Source: Neisseria subflava (lineage in GTDB: Bacteria; Pseudomonadota; Gammaproteobacteria; Burkholderiales; Neisseriaceae). Taken from it: a stretch of 64,000 bases of DNA. The notes beneath the pieces are model-generated. The model was not told where the DNA came from, did not search any database, and saw nothing but the letters and a program-made list of their open reading frames with translations. The translations under genes and the position numbers were made by a program. Where the stretch lies: assembly GCF_024205745.1 (NCBI RefSeq), contig NZ_CP073117.1, positions 1,674,001-1,738,000 on the forward strand. The letters run 5' to 3'. The first letter of the stretch is position 1; each line of letters begins with the position of its first letter. Shown one piece after another: positions 29,472-41,320 of the stretch.

Positions 29472-30854
29472 ATGGCAAGAGATAACCGCATTCAAATGTT
29501 TCCGCACGAGTGGCGTGCCAGTACCACACTTTCCGGCGTTTACGCACTGCGTATGTTGGGGATGTTTTTGGTGTTGCCTGTTTTGGCGATGTATGCCGCT
29601 TCGTTGCCCGGCGCAGAAAACAATAAAGCGCTGGTCGGTATGGCGATGGGTATTTACGGGCTGACACAGGCTTTGCTGCAGCTGCCTTTGGGCATGGCTT
29701 CCGACAAGTTCGGCCGTAAAAAAGTGATTTATGCCGGCTTGATTGTGTTTGCGGCGGGTAGTTTTTTGGCCGCAGTTGCCGACAGCCTACAGATGTTGGT
29801 TGCCGCGCGTGCCATTCAAGGCGCGGGTGCCGTCAGTGCGGCGGTAACGGCTTTGCTGGCGGATTTGACCCGTAATGAAGTGCGGACGCGTGCGATGGCG
29901 ATGATCGGCCTGAGTATCGGCTTGACCTTTTCCGTCAGCCTAGTGCTTGCACCGATGATTGCCAGCTTTATCGGCGTATCCGGCCTGTTTGCGTTGACCG
30001 GTATTCTGACTGTAATCAGTATCGGTGTGGTTGCCTGGATGACGCCTGATCCGGAAGTGTCAAAAATGCACGAAGACACGCAGGCGCAGCCTTCGCGTAT
30101 GGGCGAAGTATTGAAAAACCGCCAACTGCTCAATCTCGATTTCGGTATTTTTGCCTTGCATGCGGCGCAAATGGCTTTATTTACCGCATTGCCGTTTGCC
30201 ATGACGCAGTTGGGTTTGGAAAAAATCCATCACTGGCAAGTCTATCTGCCGTCAACCATTACTGGCCTGATTATTATGGTGCCGCTGATTATTGTCGGCG
30301 AAACGCGCAACAAACTCAAACAAGTGTTTATCCTGGGTATCGTCTGCATTGCTGCGGCGCAAATAGGTTTGCTGTTTGGAATGCACTCGGTATGGTTGAT
30401 TACCGCTTATCTGATTGTTTACTTTATTGGTTTCAATGTATTGGAAGCCAGCCTGCCGTCTATGGTGTCGAAAATCGCTCCGTCCGATTTGAAAGGCACC
30501 GCGATGGGCGTGTATAACACCATGCAGTCGGTCGGCTTGTTTGTCGGCGGCGCAACCGGTGGTTTATTGTTCCAAAAATACGGTTTTGTAGGCGTATTTG
30601 CCTTTTGTAGCGTATTAATGTTGCTGTGGCTGGTATTGGCAGTCATTTCTCCGGCACCGAAACCTGTCAAAAACCTCAGCTATCCGCTTAACGCCGAATG
30701 GCAACAAAATCCGGATTTGCTCTACCAAAAATTGACCGAAATTGAAGGCGTTGAAAGCATCAGCTTTAGCGCAGACAAGCAAACCATTTATATCAAGGCC
30801 TTGCAAAAAGGATTCGACCAAGAGGCCGCCGAAAAAATTATCACAGGAGTGTAA
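29472..30854 (+). CDS. major facilitator transporter, YajR-like
   Basis: A 460-residue exporter-type protein with 12 membrane helices, the motif A loop [16 protein letters not shown] near 74, and after the last helix a small soluble ferredoxin-like domain (about 395-460), which is the YajR arrangement. The substrate is unknown. The gene ends one base before the ssb ATG, with the ssb ribosome site inside its last codons. An inverted DUS pair (29429-29461) sits just upstream. Confidence 0.85.
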   Translation: MARDNRIQMFPHEWRASTTLSGVYALRMLGMFLVLPVLAMYAASLPGAENNKALVGMAMGIYGLTQALLQLPLGMASDKFGRKKVIYAGLIVFAAGSFLAAVADSLQMLVAARAIQGAGAVSAAVTALLADLTRNEVRTRAMAMIGLSIGLTFSVSLVLAPMIASFIGVSGLFALTGILTVISIGVVAWMTPDPEVSKMHEDTQAQPSRMGEVLKNRQLLNLDFGIFALHAAQMALFTALPFAMTQLGLEKIHHWQVYLPSTITGLIIMVPLIIVGETRNKLKQVFILGIVCIAAAQIGLLFGMHSVWLITAYLIVYFIGFNVLEASLPSMVSKIAPSDLKGTAMGVYNTMQSVGLFVGGATGGLLFQKYGFVGVFAFCSVLMLLWLVLAVISPAPKPVKNLSYPLNAEWQQNPDLLYQKLTEIEGVESISFSADKQTIYIKALQKGFDQEAAEKIITGV

Positions 30855-30855
30855 A

Positions 30856-31383
30856 ATGTCATTGAATAAAGTTATCCTCATCGGCCGCCTCGGCCGCGAC
30901 CCGGAAGTCCGTTATATGCCCAACGGCGAGGCCGTCTGTAACTTCAGCGTTGCCACCAGTGAAACGTGGAACGACCGCAACGGTCAGCGCGTAGAACGTA
31001 CTGAATGGCACAACATCACCATGTACCGCAAACTCGCCGAAATCGCCGGTCAATACCTGCGTAAAGGCAGCCAAGTGTACCTGGAAGGCCGTATCCAAAG
31101 CCGCAAATACCAAGGCAAAGACGGCATCGAGCGCACCGCTTACGACATCATTGCCAATGAGATGAAAATGCTCGGCAGCCGTAACGACAACAGCGGCGGC
31201 GCACCATACGATGACGGCTACAACCAAGGCGGCCATTCAAGCCAAGGCAGTTACCAACAAGCGCCACAACAGCAATACCAATCTGCTCCGGCTCAAGAAC
31301 CTCCAGCCGCCCCAGCCCGTCGTCCTGCCCCGGCACAACCGACCGCTCCGGTTGATGATATTGACGACGATATTCCGTTTTAA
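30856..31383 (+). CDS. ssb: single-stranded DNA-binding protein
   Basis: Coats single-stranded DNA in replication and repair and, in naturally competent Neisseria, may protect incoming strands. The 175 residues have an OB fold (1-112, beginning [19 protein letters not shown]), a Gln/Gly/Pro-rich linker and the acidic tip DDDIPF that recruits partners. ACAGGAG precedes the ATG. A DUS-like GAGGCCGTCTG lies in the coding sequence. Confidence 0.97.
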   Translation: MSLNKVILIGRLGRDPEVRYMPNGEAVCNFSVATSETWNDRNGQRVERTEWHNITMYRKLAEIAGQYLRKGSQVYLEGRIQSRKYQGKDGIERTAYDIIANEMKMLGSRNDNSGGAPYDDGYNQGGHSSQGSYQQAPQQQYQSAPAQEPPAAPARRPAPAQPTAPVDDIDDDIPF

Positions 31384-31399
31384 TCATTGAACAAATACA

Positions 31400-31436
31400 A
31401 AAGGCCGTCTGAAAAATATACTTTCAGACGGCCTTT
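31400..31436. terminator. inverted AG-DUS terminator after ssb
   Basis: AAAGGCCGTCTGAAA pairs with TTTCAGACGGCCTTT around AATATAC, between convergent genes. Confidence 0.85.
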
Positions 31437-31457
31437 AAAATGATTTAAAAGAGAATC

Positions 31458-32165
31458 CTACATTTGTACCGAGCCGCTGACGGTTAGGCTGATTTCTTCT
31501 GAACCTGGAGAGGCTGGTACGCCATCTTCTATTCCTGCAGCCATTTCTGCGACGGGGGCTGCCCGTAACATTTTGGCACGTGCGAAATCGCCGCCGACTT
31601 GGCGGTTGCCGATGTGACCCAGGTTGAGTTTAACGATTTTGTAGCTGGAGAAGCCGAGTGTTTGGGCGAGGTTTTGGGCGCGGTCTTTGAAGCGCAGGAT
31701 GACGGCCTTGCTCAGTTGGTCGACGGTTTCTTCGCGTTTTTCTTTGGATACGGAAAATGAGGAGCTTTCCAAAACGGCGATATTGATGCTGTCGGTAATC
31801 AGGCGGTTGAGTGCTTCAAAGTCTTTGCTTTCTACTTTGAAGTAGGCGTGTTCTTCCCAACCGGTTTGGGTGCGTTTGCCGTTGGTGTATTGATAGCGCG
31901 GGGATGCGTTGCGCTCCATCAGTTCGGCTTTAAATTTACTGTTTTGGGAGATTTTGTTGAACTGGTTAAATTTCTTCATGAAGGCTTGGTTGACGGCTTG
32001 ACGGTCTTTGCCTTCTGCGTTGATGCTGAAATGCGCGGTCATGGTATCTCGTGGCACTTCCATGTTGGCGGATTCGGAAAATTCAACGATGTTGTAGTTG
32101 AGGTTTTCTGCTGCTACGGGCAGGGAGGCAGCTAGGAGTAGGGCGGTAAGGGCTGGGCGGAGCAT
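31458..32165 (-). CDS. exported SIMPL-domain (DUF541) protein
   Basis: The 235-residue protein has a signal peptide (cut after VAA near 19-20) and a periplasmic SIMPL domain, with the SANMEVPRDTMTAHFSI start and the LNYN strand pattern. Family members appear in oxidative-stress and outer-membrane contexts, but the role is unclear. I chose the ATG at 32165 because ACAAGGAAAACCAAA precedes it and gives a proper signal; the open frame extends further. Confidence 0.82.
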   Translation of the reverse strand: MLRPALTALLLAASLPVAAENLNYNIVEFSESANMEVPRDTMTAHFSINAEGKDRQAVNQAFMKKFNQFNKISQNSKFKAELMERNASPRYQYTNGKRTQTGWEEHAYFKVESKDFEALNRLITDSINIAVLESSSFSVSKEKREETVDQLSKAVILRFKDRAQNLAQTLGFSSYKIVKLNLGHIGNRQVGGDFARAKMLRAAPVAEMAAGIEDGVPASPGSEEISLTVSGSVQM

Positions 32166-32277
32166 TTTGGTTTTCCTTGTAATGCGGATTTTAAAAAAGT
32201 AATTTAGCATGAAATATGGAAACGTTGGCTTTGGCAAGCGTAATGATTTGTACGGAGTGAGGCCGTCTGAAAAGAAG

Positions 32278-32769
32278 TTACTTTGTATTCATCAAGCCAA
32301 CTTCATGGGGATTGAGGCGGGCTTTTTCTTCTTGGCCTAGGCCGACCAATTTCCGCAAGCGGGTCATGTAGGCGTTGACATCAAGACCACGTCCGTAGCG
32401 TTGTGCTTCCCAGATGGTTTCTGCCAAGGCTTCCATCATATCGTGTTCGGCTTTGACCCAGTCGCCGTTGTAACGGGCGCAAAGTTGTTGGTGGATGGCA
32501 CGGATGCCCGGGGGCTGGTCGATGGCGCTTTGCTCTTGGAGGGAAAGGTGTAGCGACATGTGCAGGAATGGGTTGCTTTCGCCGTCTTCGGGCAACCATT
32601 CTTTATCTAAATATTGTTCGATGTTTTCGAGATAGTGTCCGTATTCGAGATGGGCTTCGATGATGCGCAAAGCTTTTTGTTGCAGGCCGTCCAATTGGAG
32701 CGGTGCAAGCCTGTGTTGCCAGACGTGGGCAAAGAATCGGCGGACATCGTGGGTGTTTACGTCATACAT
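32278..32769 (-). CDS. DUF1841 family protein
   Basis: A cytoplasmic 163-residue, mostly helical protein, starting MYDVNTHDVRRFFAHVW and with NPFLHMSLHLSLQEQ near 72, the pattern of DUF1841 proteins of beta- and gammaproteobacteria. Function unknown. The start at 32769 was chosen by family pattern; the frame extends upstream through a DUS. Confidence 0.85.
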   Translation of the reverse strand: MYDVNTHDVRRFFAHVWQHRLAPLQLDGLQQKALRIIEAHLEYGHYLENIEQYLDKEWLPEDGESNPFLHMSLHLSLQEQSAIDQPPGIRAIHQQLCARYNGDWVKAEHDMMEALAETIWEAQRYGRGLDVNAYMTRLRKLVGLGQEEKARLNPHEVGLMNTK

Positions 32770-32824
32770 GATGGGGGGTGTGATTTGATTTTGGGATATG
32801 TGATTATATAGTGATTGCGATAAA

Positions 32825-32861
32825 AAAGGCCGTCTGAACAATATGTTTTCAGACGGCCTTT
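32825..32861 (-). terminator. inverted AG-DUS terminator after ftsB
   Basis: AAAGGCCGTCTGAA pairs with TTCAGACGGCCTTT around a short loop just after the ftsB stop. Confidence 0.8.
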
Positions 32862-32873
32862 GTTTTGCAGGGT

Positions 32874-33149
32874 TTAGCGGCGGTCGATGATTCGGTAATA
32901 CACTTCGCCGTCTTGAACATAGCCCAATTCGACGCGGGCAATTTCGGCAATAGCCTCTTGTCCGTGTGCCAAGTCTTCAACTTCCGCATTGAGGAAATTG
33001 TTGCGCAAAGTGAGCGTTTGGTTTTTTTCCTCCTGACGGACGAGCTGCTCCTGCAATTCTTCCGTATGCCCGACGCTGCCTTTACCAAACCAAAGGCTGT
33101 ACTGACAGCACAAAAGTGCGAAGGTTAAAATAAAAGTCACCCACTTCAT
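32874..33149 (-). CDS. ftsB: cell division protein FtsB
   Basis: FtsB joins FtsL and FtsQ in the divisome. The 91-residue protein has one membrane helix (3-20), a coiled coil with heptads (about 29-65, EELQEQLVRQEEKNQTLTLRN) and the conserved ARVELGYVQDGEVYYRI end. It follows eno by 23 bases, the usual eno-ftsB pair. Confidence 0.94.
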   Translation of the reverse strand: MKWVTFILTFALLCCQYSLWFGKGSVGHTEELQEQLVRQEEKNQTLTLRNNFLNAEVEDLAHGQEAIAEIARVELGYVQDGEVYYRIIDRR

Positions 33150-33172
33150 ACAATCAATATCCTATATTCTGC

Positions 33173-34552
<1,380 letters not shown>

Positions 34553-34720
34553 TTATACCGTCTTTGCCGGGCATGGCATCGGAGTCGGTATGAAACCGAC
34601 TGTAAGTTTGTTTCACGTCAATATCGCTCAAACAAACATAAGCCGTATAGTGTAACATTTTTTACCCTTTTTAGGGTGAAAAGCTGATTAAATAAGGCAT
34701 AAGGCCGTCTGAAAAACGGA

Positions 34721-35623
<903 letters not shown>

Positions 35624-35782
35624 TCATGATTTCGGCTTTTATCTTAATCCCAAAGGCCGTCTGAAACAATATTTCCAAGCGCTTGAAATCCTGTTAAATC
35701 AGTTAAATGGTTGAAACCAGCCTCATGCAAACGGTAAAATGACGGTTTGCTTCGGCCTCTTCGCCGATTACTAAGGATACCC

Positions 35783-36913
35783 ATGATGAAAATCAGCACC
35801 CAATTCGATGCCGGTTCGGTCGTTGTCAAAGACTTGAGCAACCCTACCGATATCCGCCTCGCCCTGCGTCCCGACAATGCTTCGGAGTTTGCCCAATGGT
35901 TTTACTTCCGTTTGCAGGGTGCGGCCTATCAAAACTGCGTGATGCATTTTGAAAATGCGGCGGACGCTGCGTATCCTTTGGGCTGGGAGGACTATCAGGC
36001 TTGCGCCTCTTACGACCGCCAAAATTGGTTCCGCGTGCCGACCAGCTACGAAAACGGCGTGTTGACCATCAACCATACGCCTTTGTCCAACAGCGTTTAC
36101 TACGCTTATTTCGAGCCTTATTCCCACGAGCAGCATTTGAACCTTTTGGGCGATGCGCAGGGCAGCGGTTTGTGCCGCATCGACGACTTGGGCAGTACCG
36201 TTCAGGGCCGCGATATCAATCTTCTGACCATCGGCAACCAAGTCGAAAGCGATATGAAAGTCTGGATTATCGCCCGTCAACATCCGGGTGAAACCATGGC
36301 GGAATGGTTTGTCGAAGGTTTGCTGGGCCGCCTGCTTGATCCGCAAGATCCGACCGCGCGCATGCTGCTTGACCGCGCGACTTTCTACATTGTGCCGAAT
36401 ATGAATCCGGACGGTTCGGTTTTGGGCAATCTGCGCACCAATGCCGCCGGTGCCAACCTCAACCGCGAATGGGAAACCCCAACTTTGGAGCGAAGCCCCG
36501 AAGTCTTTACCGTCCGCGAAAAAATGATGGAAACCGGCGTAGATTTATTCTTGGATATTCACGGCGATGAAGGCCTGCCGTTTGTCTTTGTGGCCGGTAC
36601 CGAAGGCGTGCCGAACTATAACGAGCGCATCGAAGCCTTAGAAGATCAATTCAAACTTGCGTTGCTCAATGCCAGCCCCGATTTCCAAGACGATTACGGC
36701 TATGACAAAGATGCGCCGGGTCAGGCAAACATGACTTTGGCGACCAACTGGGTCGGCAATCATTTCAACTGCCTTGCCTATACTTTGGAAATGCCGTTTA
36801 AAGACAATGCCAACCTGCCGGACGACGATTTCGGCTGGAACGGCCAACGTTCGCTGCGCTTGGGCGAGGCAATGTTGTCTGCGATTTTGAATGTGGTTGG
36901 CGATTTGCGTTAA
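35783..36913 (+). CDS. M14 metallocarboxypeptidase, cytosolic CCP-like
   Basis: A 376-residue zinc carboxypeptidase without signal peptide. It has an N-terminal beta-rich domain (1-125) and a peptidase domain with the metal ligands in RQHPGETMAEW near 170 and the histidine in DIHGDEG near 262, and a late catalytic glutamate in TLEMPF near 345. The two-domain layout matches bacterial homologues of cytosolic carboxypeptidases (M14D). AAGGATACCC precedes the ATG. The substrate is unknown. Confidence 0.88.
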   Translation: MMKISTQFDAGSVVVKDLSNPTDIRLALRPDNASEFAQWFYFRLQGAAYQNCVMHFENAADAAYPLGWEDYQACASYDRQNWFRVPTSYENGVLTINHTPLSNSVYYAYFEPYSHEQHLNLLGDAQGSGLCRIDDLGSTVQGRDINLLTIGNQVESDMKVWIIARQHPGETMAEWFVEGLLGRLLDPQDPTARMLLDRATFYIVPNMNPDGSVLGNLRTNAAGANLNREWETPTLERSPEVFTVREKMMETGVDLFLDIHGDEGLPFVFVAGTEGVPNYNERIEALEDQFKLALLNASPDFQDDYGYDKDAPGQANMTLATNWVGNHFNCLAYTLEMPFKDNANLPDDDFGWNGQRSLRLGEAMLSAILNVVGDLR

Positions 36914-36932
36914 ACCATCCGACACCGCATAC

Positions 36933-36966
36933 AGGCCGTCTGAAAGTTCAGGCTTTCAGACGGCCT
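36933..36966. terminator. inverted AG-DUS pair
   Basis: AGGCCGTCTGAAAG pairs with CTTTCAGACGGCCT around TTCAGG, after the carboxypeptidase gene and just before lgt. Confidence 0.8.
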
Positions 36967-36987
36967 TTGAGATAAGGAACACACATC

Positions 36988-37848
36988 ATGATAATACATC
37001 CCCAGTTTGATCCGGTGCTGATCAGCATCGGCCCGCTTGCCATCCGCTGGTATGCCTTGAGCTATATCGTCGGCTTTATTCTGTTTACGATTTTGGGCCG
37101 CCGCCGTATCGCACAGGGCAATTCTGTGTTTACCAAAGAAATGCTCGACGATTTCCTGACTTGGGGTATCTTGGGCGTGATCTTGGGCGGCCGTATCGGC
37201 TACGTTTTGTTTTATAAATTTTCCGATTATCTTGCCAACCCGTTGGATATTTTTAAAGTTTGGGAAGGCGGTATGTCGTTTCACGGCGGCTTCTTGGGCG
37301 TGGTCGTTGCCATGTGGCTGTTTGGCCGCAAGCACAACATCAGTATCTTGAAATTGATGGATACCGTTGCGCCGCTGGTACCGCTGGGCTTGGCTTCCGG
37401 CCGTATCGGCAACTTTATCAACGGCGAACTTTGGGGACGCGTGACCGAACTCAATGCTTTTTGGGCGATGGGTTTCCCACAAGCGCGTTACGAAGATGCA
37501 GAAGCTGCGGCGCACAATCCTTTGTGGGCCGAATGGCTGCAACAATACGGTATGCTGCCGCGCCATCCGTCTCAGCTTTACCAGTTTGCCCTTGAAGGCA
37601 TTTGCCTGTTTGTCATCGTTTGGATTTTCTCGAAAAAACCGCGTCCGGCCGGTCAAACGGCGGCATTATTCTTGGGCGGTTACGGTTTGTTCCGCTTTAT
37701 TGCCGAATTTGCCCGTCAGCCTGACGACTATCTCGGCCTGCTGACTTTGGGTTTGTCCATGGGTCAATGGTTGAGCGTGCCGATGATTGTATTGGGTGTG
37801 ATTGGTTTTGTTTGGTTTGGCCGTAAAAACAGTGTTGCCAAAGCATAA
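36988..37848 (+). CDS. lgt: prolipoprotein diacylglyceryl transferase
   Basis: Adds diacylglycerol from phosphatidylglycerol to the lipobox cysteine of prolipoproteins. The 286-residue membrane protein has seven likely helices, [10 protein letters not shown] near 69, the MSFHGGFLG stretch near 95 and the signature [15 protein letters not shown] near 140, with the key arginines. AAGGAACACACATC precedes the ATG. Confidence 0.96.
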   Translation: MIIHPQFDPVLISIGPLAIRWYALSYIVGFILFTILGRRRIAQGNSVFTKEMLDDFLTWGILGVILGGRIGYVLFYKFSDYLANPLDIFKVWEGGMSFHGGFLGVVVAMWLFGRKHNISILKLMDTVAPLVPLGLASGRIGNFINGELWGRVTELNAFWAMGFPQARYEDAEAAAHNPLWAEWLQQYGMLPRHPSQLYQFALEGICLFVIVWIFSKKPRPAGQTAALFLGGYGLFRFIAEFARQPDDYLGLLTLGLSMGQWLSVPMIVLGVIGFVWFGRKNSVAKA

Positions 37849-37862
37849 ATAAAACAATGAAT

Positions 37863-37896
37863 AAAGGCCGTCTGAAAAGGTTTTCAGACGGCCTTT
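37863..37896. terminator. inverted AG-DUS terminator, lgt / trkA
   Basis: AAAGGCCGTCTGAAAA pairs with TTTTCAGACGGCCTTT around two bases, between convergent genes. Confidence 0.85.
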
Positions 37897-37925
37897 TTAT
37901 GGCATTAAGTAAATAGATTTCGGGT

Positions 37926-39337
37926 TTAACCGAAAAAGCCCATTTTGACCTGAATGAGTTTTTCCAACTCCGGCAGAACGCGGCGGCGTGAGACGAAGAA
38001 GATAATGTGGTCGCCGTCTTGCAGGATGGTTTCGGTGTGGTGTCCCATGATGACTTCGCCGGTTTCGCCGCGGACGATGGCGGCGATGTAGCAGTCGCTC
38101 GGCCATTTAATGCCGCTGATACGGCGGCCGACGATGGCGGAAGTGTTTTTGTCGCCGTGTACCACCACTTCAATGGCTTCGGCTGTACCGCGGCGCAAAG
38201 GATGGACGGCAACGACGTCGCCGCGGCGGATGTGGGCGAGAATGGAGCCGATGGTAATCAGGTGGGGGAAACGACGATATCGATTTTGTTACCTTCAAGC
38301 AAATCGACGTAGCTTGAGCGGTTGACAATGGTGATTACGCGTTTGGCGCCAAGGTTTTTTGCCAACAGGCTGGACATGATGTTGTTTTCGTCATCATTGG
38401 TCAACGCGCAGAAGACGTCGATTTCGTCGATGTATTCTTCGTCCAGCAGGGTTTCGTCGGTGGCGGAACCTTGCAGGACGAGGGTGTTGTCCAGATTCTC
38501 AGCCAGCCATTCGGCGCGCTGGGGTTTGTATTCAATGATTTTGATGTCATATTTGGACTCGAGCTGCTTGGCGAGGCGGTAGCCGATATTGCCGCCGCCG
38601 GCAATCATAATACGGCGGGTACGCGCTTCTTTCGGACGCAATTCGCGCATGATGGCTTCAACGCTGTTGATGTCGGCGGCAAACAGGACTTCATCGCCTT
38701 CGATGATGACGGTTTGCGGGGTGGGGACGATCAGGCGGTTGTTGCGGTAGATGGCGCAGATTTGGCAGTCCACACCTTCGGGCAGGTGCTGGTTGATGTC
38801 GATAATTTCACGGTCGATCAGCAAACCGCCTTTGCGGGCTTGAACAATCACCATGCGGACTTGGTCGTTGGCAAAGCTGAGTACCTGCAATGAGCTGGTG
38901 TAGTTGAGCAGGCCGACAAGTTGTTCGGTAACCAGTTGTTCGGGGCTGATGGTTTCGGTAATGCCGAAGATATTGAGGCTGCCTTCTTCGGGTTTGTCGC
39001 TGCCGGCAACTGGATATTCGAGGTATTCGCTTGAGCGTACGCGTGCAATGCGGCTGGGGATGTTAAATAGGTCGGCGGCGATTTTGGAAGCAACGATGTT
39101 GGTTTCGTCGCTGCGGGTCAGGGCAAGCAGGAGGTCGGAGTCTGCCGCACCTGCTTGTTCGAGGGTAAAGGGCGATGCGCCGTTGCCGACGATGGTTTGG
39201 ACATCGAGACGGCTGCTGATACGGTTGAGCGCTTTTTCGTCGATGTCGATAATAGTGACGTCGTTGCTGGGAACGGAGGCAAGGTTTTGGGCGACGGTCG
39301 AACCGACTTGGCCGCTGCCGAGGATGAGTATTTTCAC
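37926..39337 (-). pseudogene. trkA: potassium uptake regulator TrkA, frameshifted
   Basis: TrkA is the NAD-binding RCK regulator of the Trk potassium channel. The first frame (39337 down to 38258) gives 359 residues with two Rossmann motifs, GSGQVGSTVA at 7-16 and AGGGNIGYRLA near 239, then stops after DIVVSPT. The rest of the protein, ITIGSILAHIRRGDVVAVHP through the last RCK_C domain, continues in another frame to 37926. Near 38262-38266 the minus strand reads TTTCCCCCACC; one more C would restore ...SPHLITIG. So one base is missing in a C run: a real lesion, phase variation or a read error. Confidence 0.75.
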
Positions 39338-39379
39338 GGTAATTTGAGTGTGTTCGGTAAAAATGAAATTGTAACAAAA

Positions 39380-39412
39380 GGCCGTCTGAAATTGGAGTTT
39401 TCAGACGGCCTG
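39380..39412 (-). terminator. inverted AG-DUS terminator after the dicarboxylate transporter
   Basis: AGGCCGTCTGAA and TTCAGACGGCCT flank ATTGGAGTT, about 20 bases after the stop at 39434. Confidence 0.75.
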
Positions 39413-39433
39413 AGGTTTAAATAAGCCAGAGGG

Positions 39434-40885
39434 TTACCAGTAGCCCAAAACTTTCCACCACAAGATACCGACAGTGCAGAATATCAGGATTTCAAGCACG
39501 CTCATGATGAAGCCGGCTTTCCACCATTCGGTCATGGTTACATAGTTGGAGCCGTAAATGACAGGTGCAGAACCGGTGGCATAGTGGGTCAGCGACATCA
39601 TGATGCCGGTAGCGGCTGCCATAATCAGGGCAAACAGCATCGGTGGTGCGCCCAAGGCCAAGCCTGCGCCGTAGAATGCGCCGAACATGGCGGTAACGTG
39701 TGCCGTACCGCTGGCGAAAACGTAGTGGGCGTAGAGGTAGGCCAGCATCAACAGGGCACAACCAGCTTCCCAACCCAAACCCATGTGGGCGATACCGCTT
39801 TGCATGGAGTCAGACAACCAACTGATGAGGCCCAGTTTGTTGAGGAAGTTTGCCATCATAACCAAGGCCGCAAACCAAACGATGGTGTCCCATGCGCTTT
39901 TTTCTTTTAGCGCGTCATCCCAAGTCAGTACGCCGGTTAAAAGGCACAGGCTCAAGCCGAGGAAGGTGGTGGCGGTAGCGTCAACTTTCATACCGAACAG
40001 CATCTCGGGAATACCCGCCCACAACAGCAGCAGAACCAGGAAAATACCCAGCATGATTTTTTCTTCACGCTTCATCGGCCCCATGGCAGCCAAATGCTCT
40101 TTTGCCAATGCAGTGGCGTTAGGAGTTTGTTTGATTTCAGGAGGATACAGGAAATACAGCACCAGCGGCATCAGCAGCATAGCAAGCAGGCCGGGTACGA
40201 CCATTGCCAAGAACCATGTGCCCCAAGAGAGTTGGATTTGCGAATTGGTGGCTTTGGCAACCAATTCGACTACCAGTGGATTAGGGGCGGTGGCAGTGAT
40301 AAAAATCAGACAGGTAATTACGTTGGAGTGGAAGTTGACCAGTGAAAGGTATTTACCGATTTTGCCTTCCGTACCTTTTTCAGGGTCGGAGTCGAAGCTC
40401 AGTGCGATGGATTTCATGATCGGATGCACGATGGCACCGCCGCGCGCGGTATTACTTGGCGTTACCGGACCGATGACCAAGTCGGCTAATGCTAGGCTGT
40501 AACCTACGCCCAGCGTGCGTTTTCCGAAGAGGGAAATCAAGAGGTAGCCGATACGCATACCCAAGCCGGTTTTCAACAGGCCGCGCGAGATGATGATGGC
40601 GATACCGATCATCCAGATGAGTGAGTTGTTGAGGCTGCTCAAAGCGTCTTTGGTTGCGTCTGCGGTTTTTTCGTTGGTTACGCCGGTCAGTGCAACCAAG
40701 GTAATGCCCAAAATCGCCATGGCACCGATAGGCATGGCTTTGCCGATAATGCCGGCAATGATGCCGATGAACAATGCCAAAAGATGCCATGCGTCAGGCG
40801 ATACGCCTTGAGGAACGGGGATAACGAACCAGATAAGCAGCGTCAGCACAAGTGAGACCGCAGCAGGAATTGGCTTGAAGCCCAT
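39434..40885 (-). CDS. DASS family dicarboxylate/citrate transporter
   Basis: A 483-residue membrane protein with about 12-14 helices. It has the divalent-anion:sodium symporter features: the first SNT-type motif PSNTARGGAIVHP near 149 and a later loop TAHVTAMFGAFYGAG and ATGSAPVIYGS. The sequence is closest in feel to CitT/YbhI-type and chloroplast 2-oxoglutarate/malate exchangers. The fumarate-related genes upstream on the same strand suggest C4-dicarboxylate exchange, such as malate or fumarate for succinate; the substrate is inferred. Confidence 0.85.
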   Translation of the reverse strand: MGFKPIPAAVSLVLTLLIWFVIPVPQGVSPDAWHLLALFIGIIAGIIGKAMPIGAMAILGITLVALTGVTNEKTADATKDALSSLNNSLIWMIGIAIIISRGLLKTGLGMRIGYLLISLFGKRTLGVGYSLALADLVIGPVTPSNTARGGAIVHPIMKSIALSFDSDPEKGTEGKIGKYLSLVNFHSNVITCLIFITATAPNPLVVELVAKATNSQIQLSWGTWFLAMVVPGLLAMLLMPLVLYFLYPPEIKQTPNATALAKEHLAAMGPMKREEKIMLGIFLVLLLLWAGIPEMLFGMKVDATATTFLGLSLCLLTGVLTWDDALKEKSAWDTIVWFAALVMMANFLNKLGLISWLSDSMQSGIAHMGLGWEAGCALLMLAYLYAHYVFASGTAHVTAMFGAFYGAGLALGAPPMLFALIMAAATGIMMSLTHYATGSAPVIYGSNYVTMTEWWKAGFIMSVLEILIFCTVGILWWKVLGYW

Positions 40886-40956
40886 GTTGAATCTCCTAAT
40901 TTGAGGTATTGGGGAAATCGGAGTTCAGACGACGTGTGCCTGATTTCGGCGGGAAC

Positions 40957-40968
40957 AGGTCGTCTGAA
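40957..40968 (+). repeat. variant DUS of mucosa/sicca type
   Basis: AGGTCGTCTGAA, with T in place of C at position 4 of the local form. Near-copies ending ACGT lie at about 40925 and 41045, and a full copy on the other strand at 41273-41284. Confidence 0.75.
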
Positions 40969-41077
40969 ACGTATTTGGGTGTGGTTATTTTTATGTTTTT
41001 CTTTTGGGTGTTTGGGTAATGCGTATTTTTGTGTTGCCATCTTTTTCAGACGACGTTTCTTGAGCTTTTACGTTTTG

Positions 41078-41196
41078 CCCTCTCCCTAACCCTCTCCCAC
41101 GGGGAGAGGGGATAATGGCGCTGAAAATCAACCATTATCGGATTTTCTGCAATCTTTTCCCTTTCCCCGTGGGAGAGGGTTAGGGAGAGGGTAAAA
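41078..41196. repeat. nested palindromic repeat element (REP/MITE-like)
   Basis: The outer arms are about 37 bases each and begin CCCTCTCCCTAACCC on the plus strand, mirrored by GGGTTAGGGAGAGGG on the right; each arm itself folds through CCACGGGG. The centre holds a second inverted pair, GATAATGG and CCATTATC. It lies between the dicarboxylate transporter and the NuoF-like gene. CCCTAACCCTCTCCC palindromes occur across proteobacteria; no transposase is present. The gap 40886-41320 otherwise holds only DUS copies. Confidence 0.75.
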
Positions 41197-41320
41197 CCTC
41201 AGATTTAGTAGGTTCGGTTGTGAAACCCAACAAAGAATTAAATGTTGGTTCATGTCCCAAGCTACGAGCATTTTCAGACGACCTCCTATATAGAAAAGGC
41301 CGTCTGAAAACAACGCTGTT

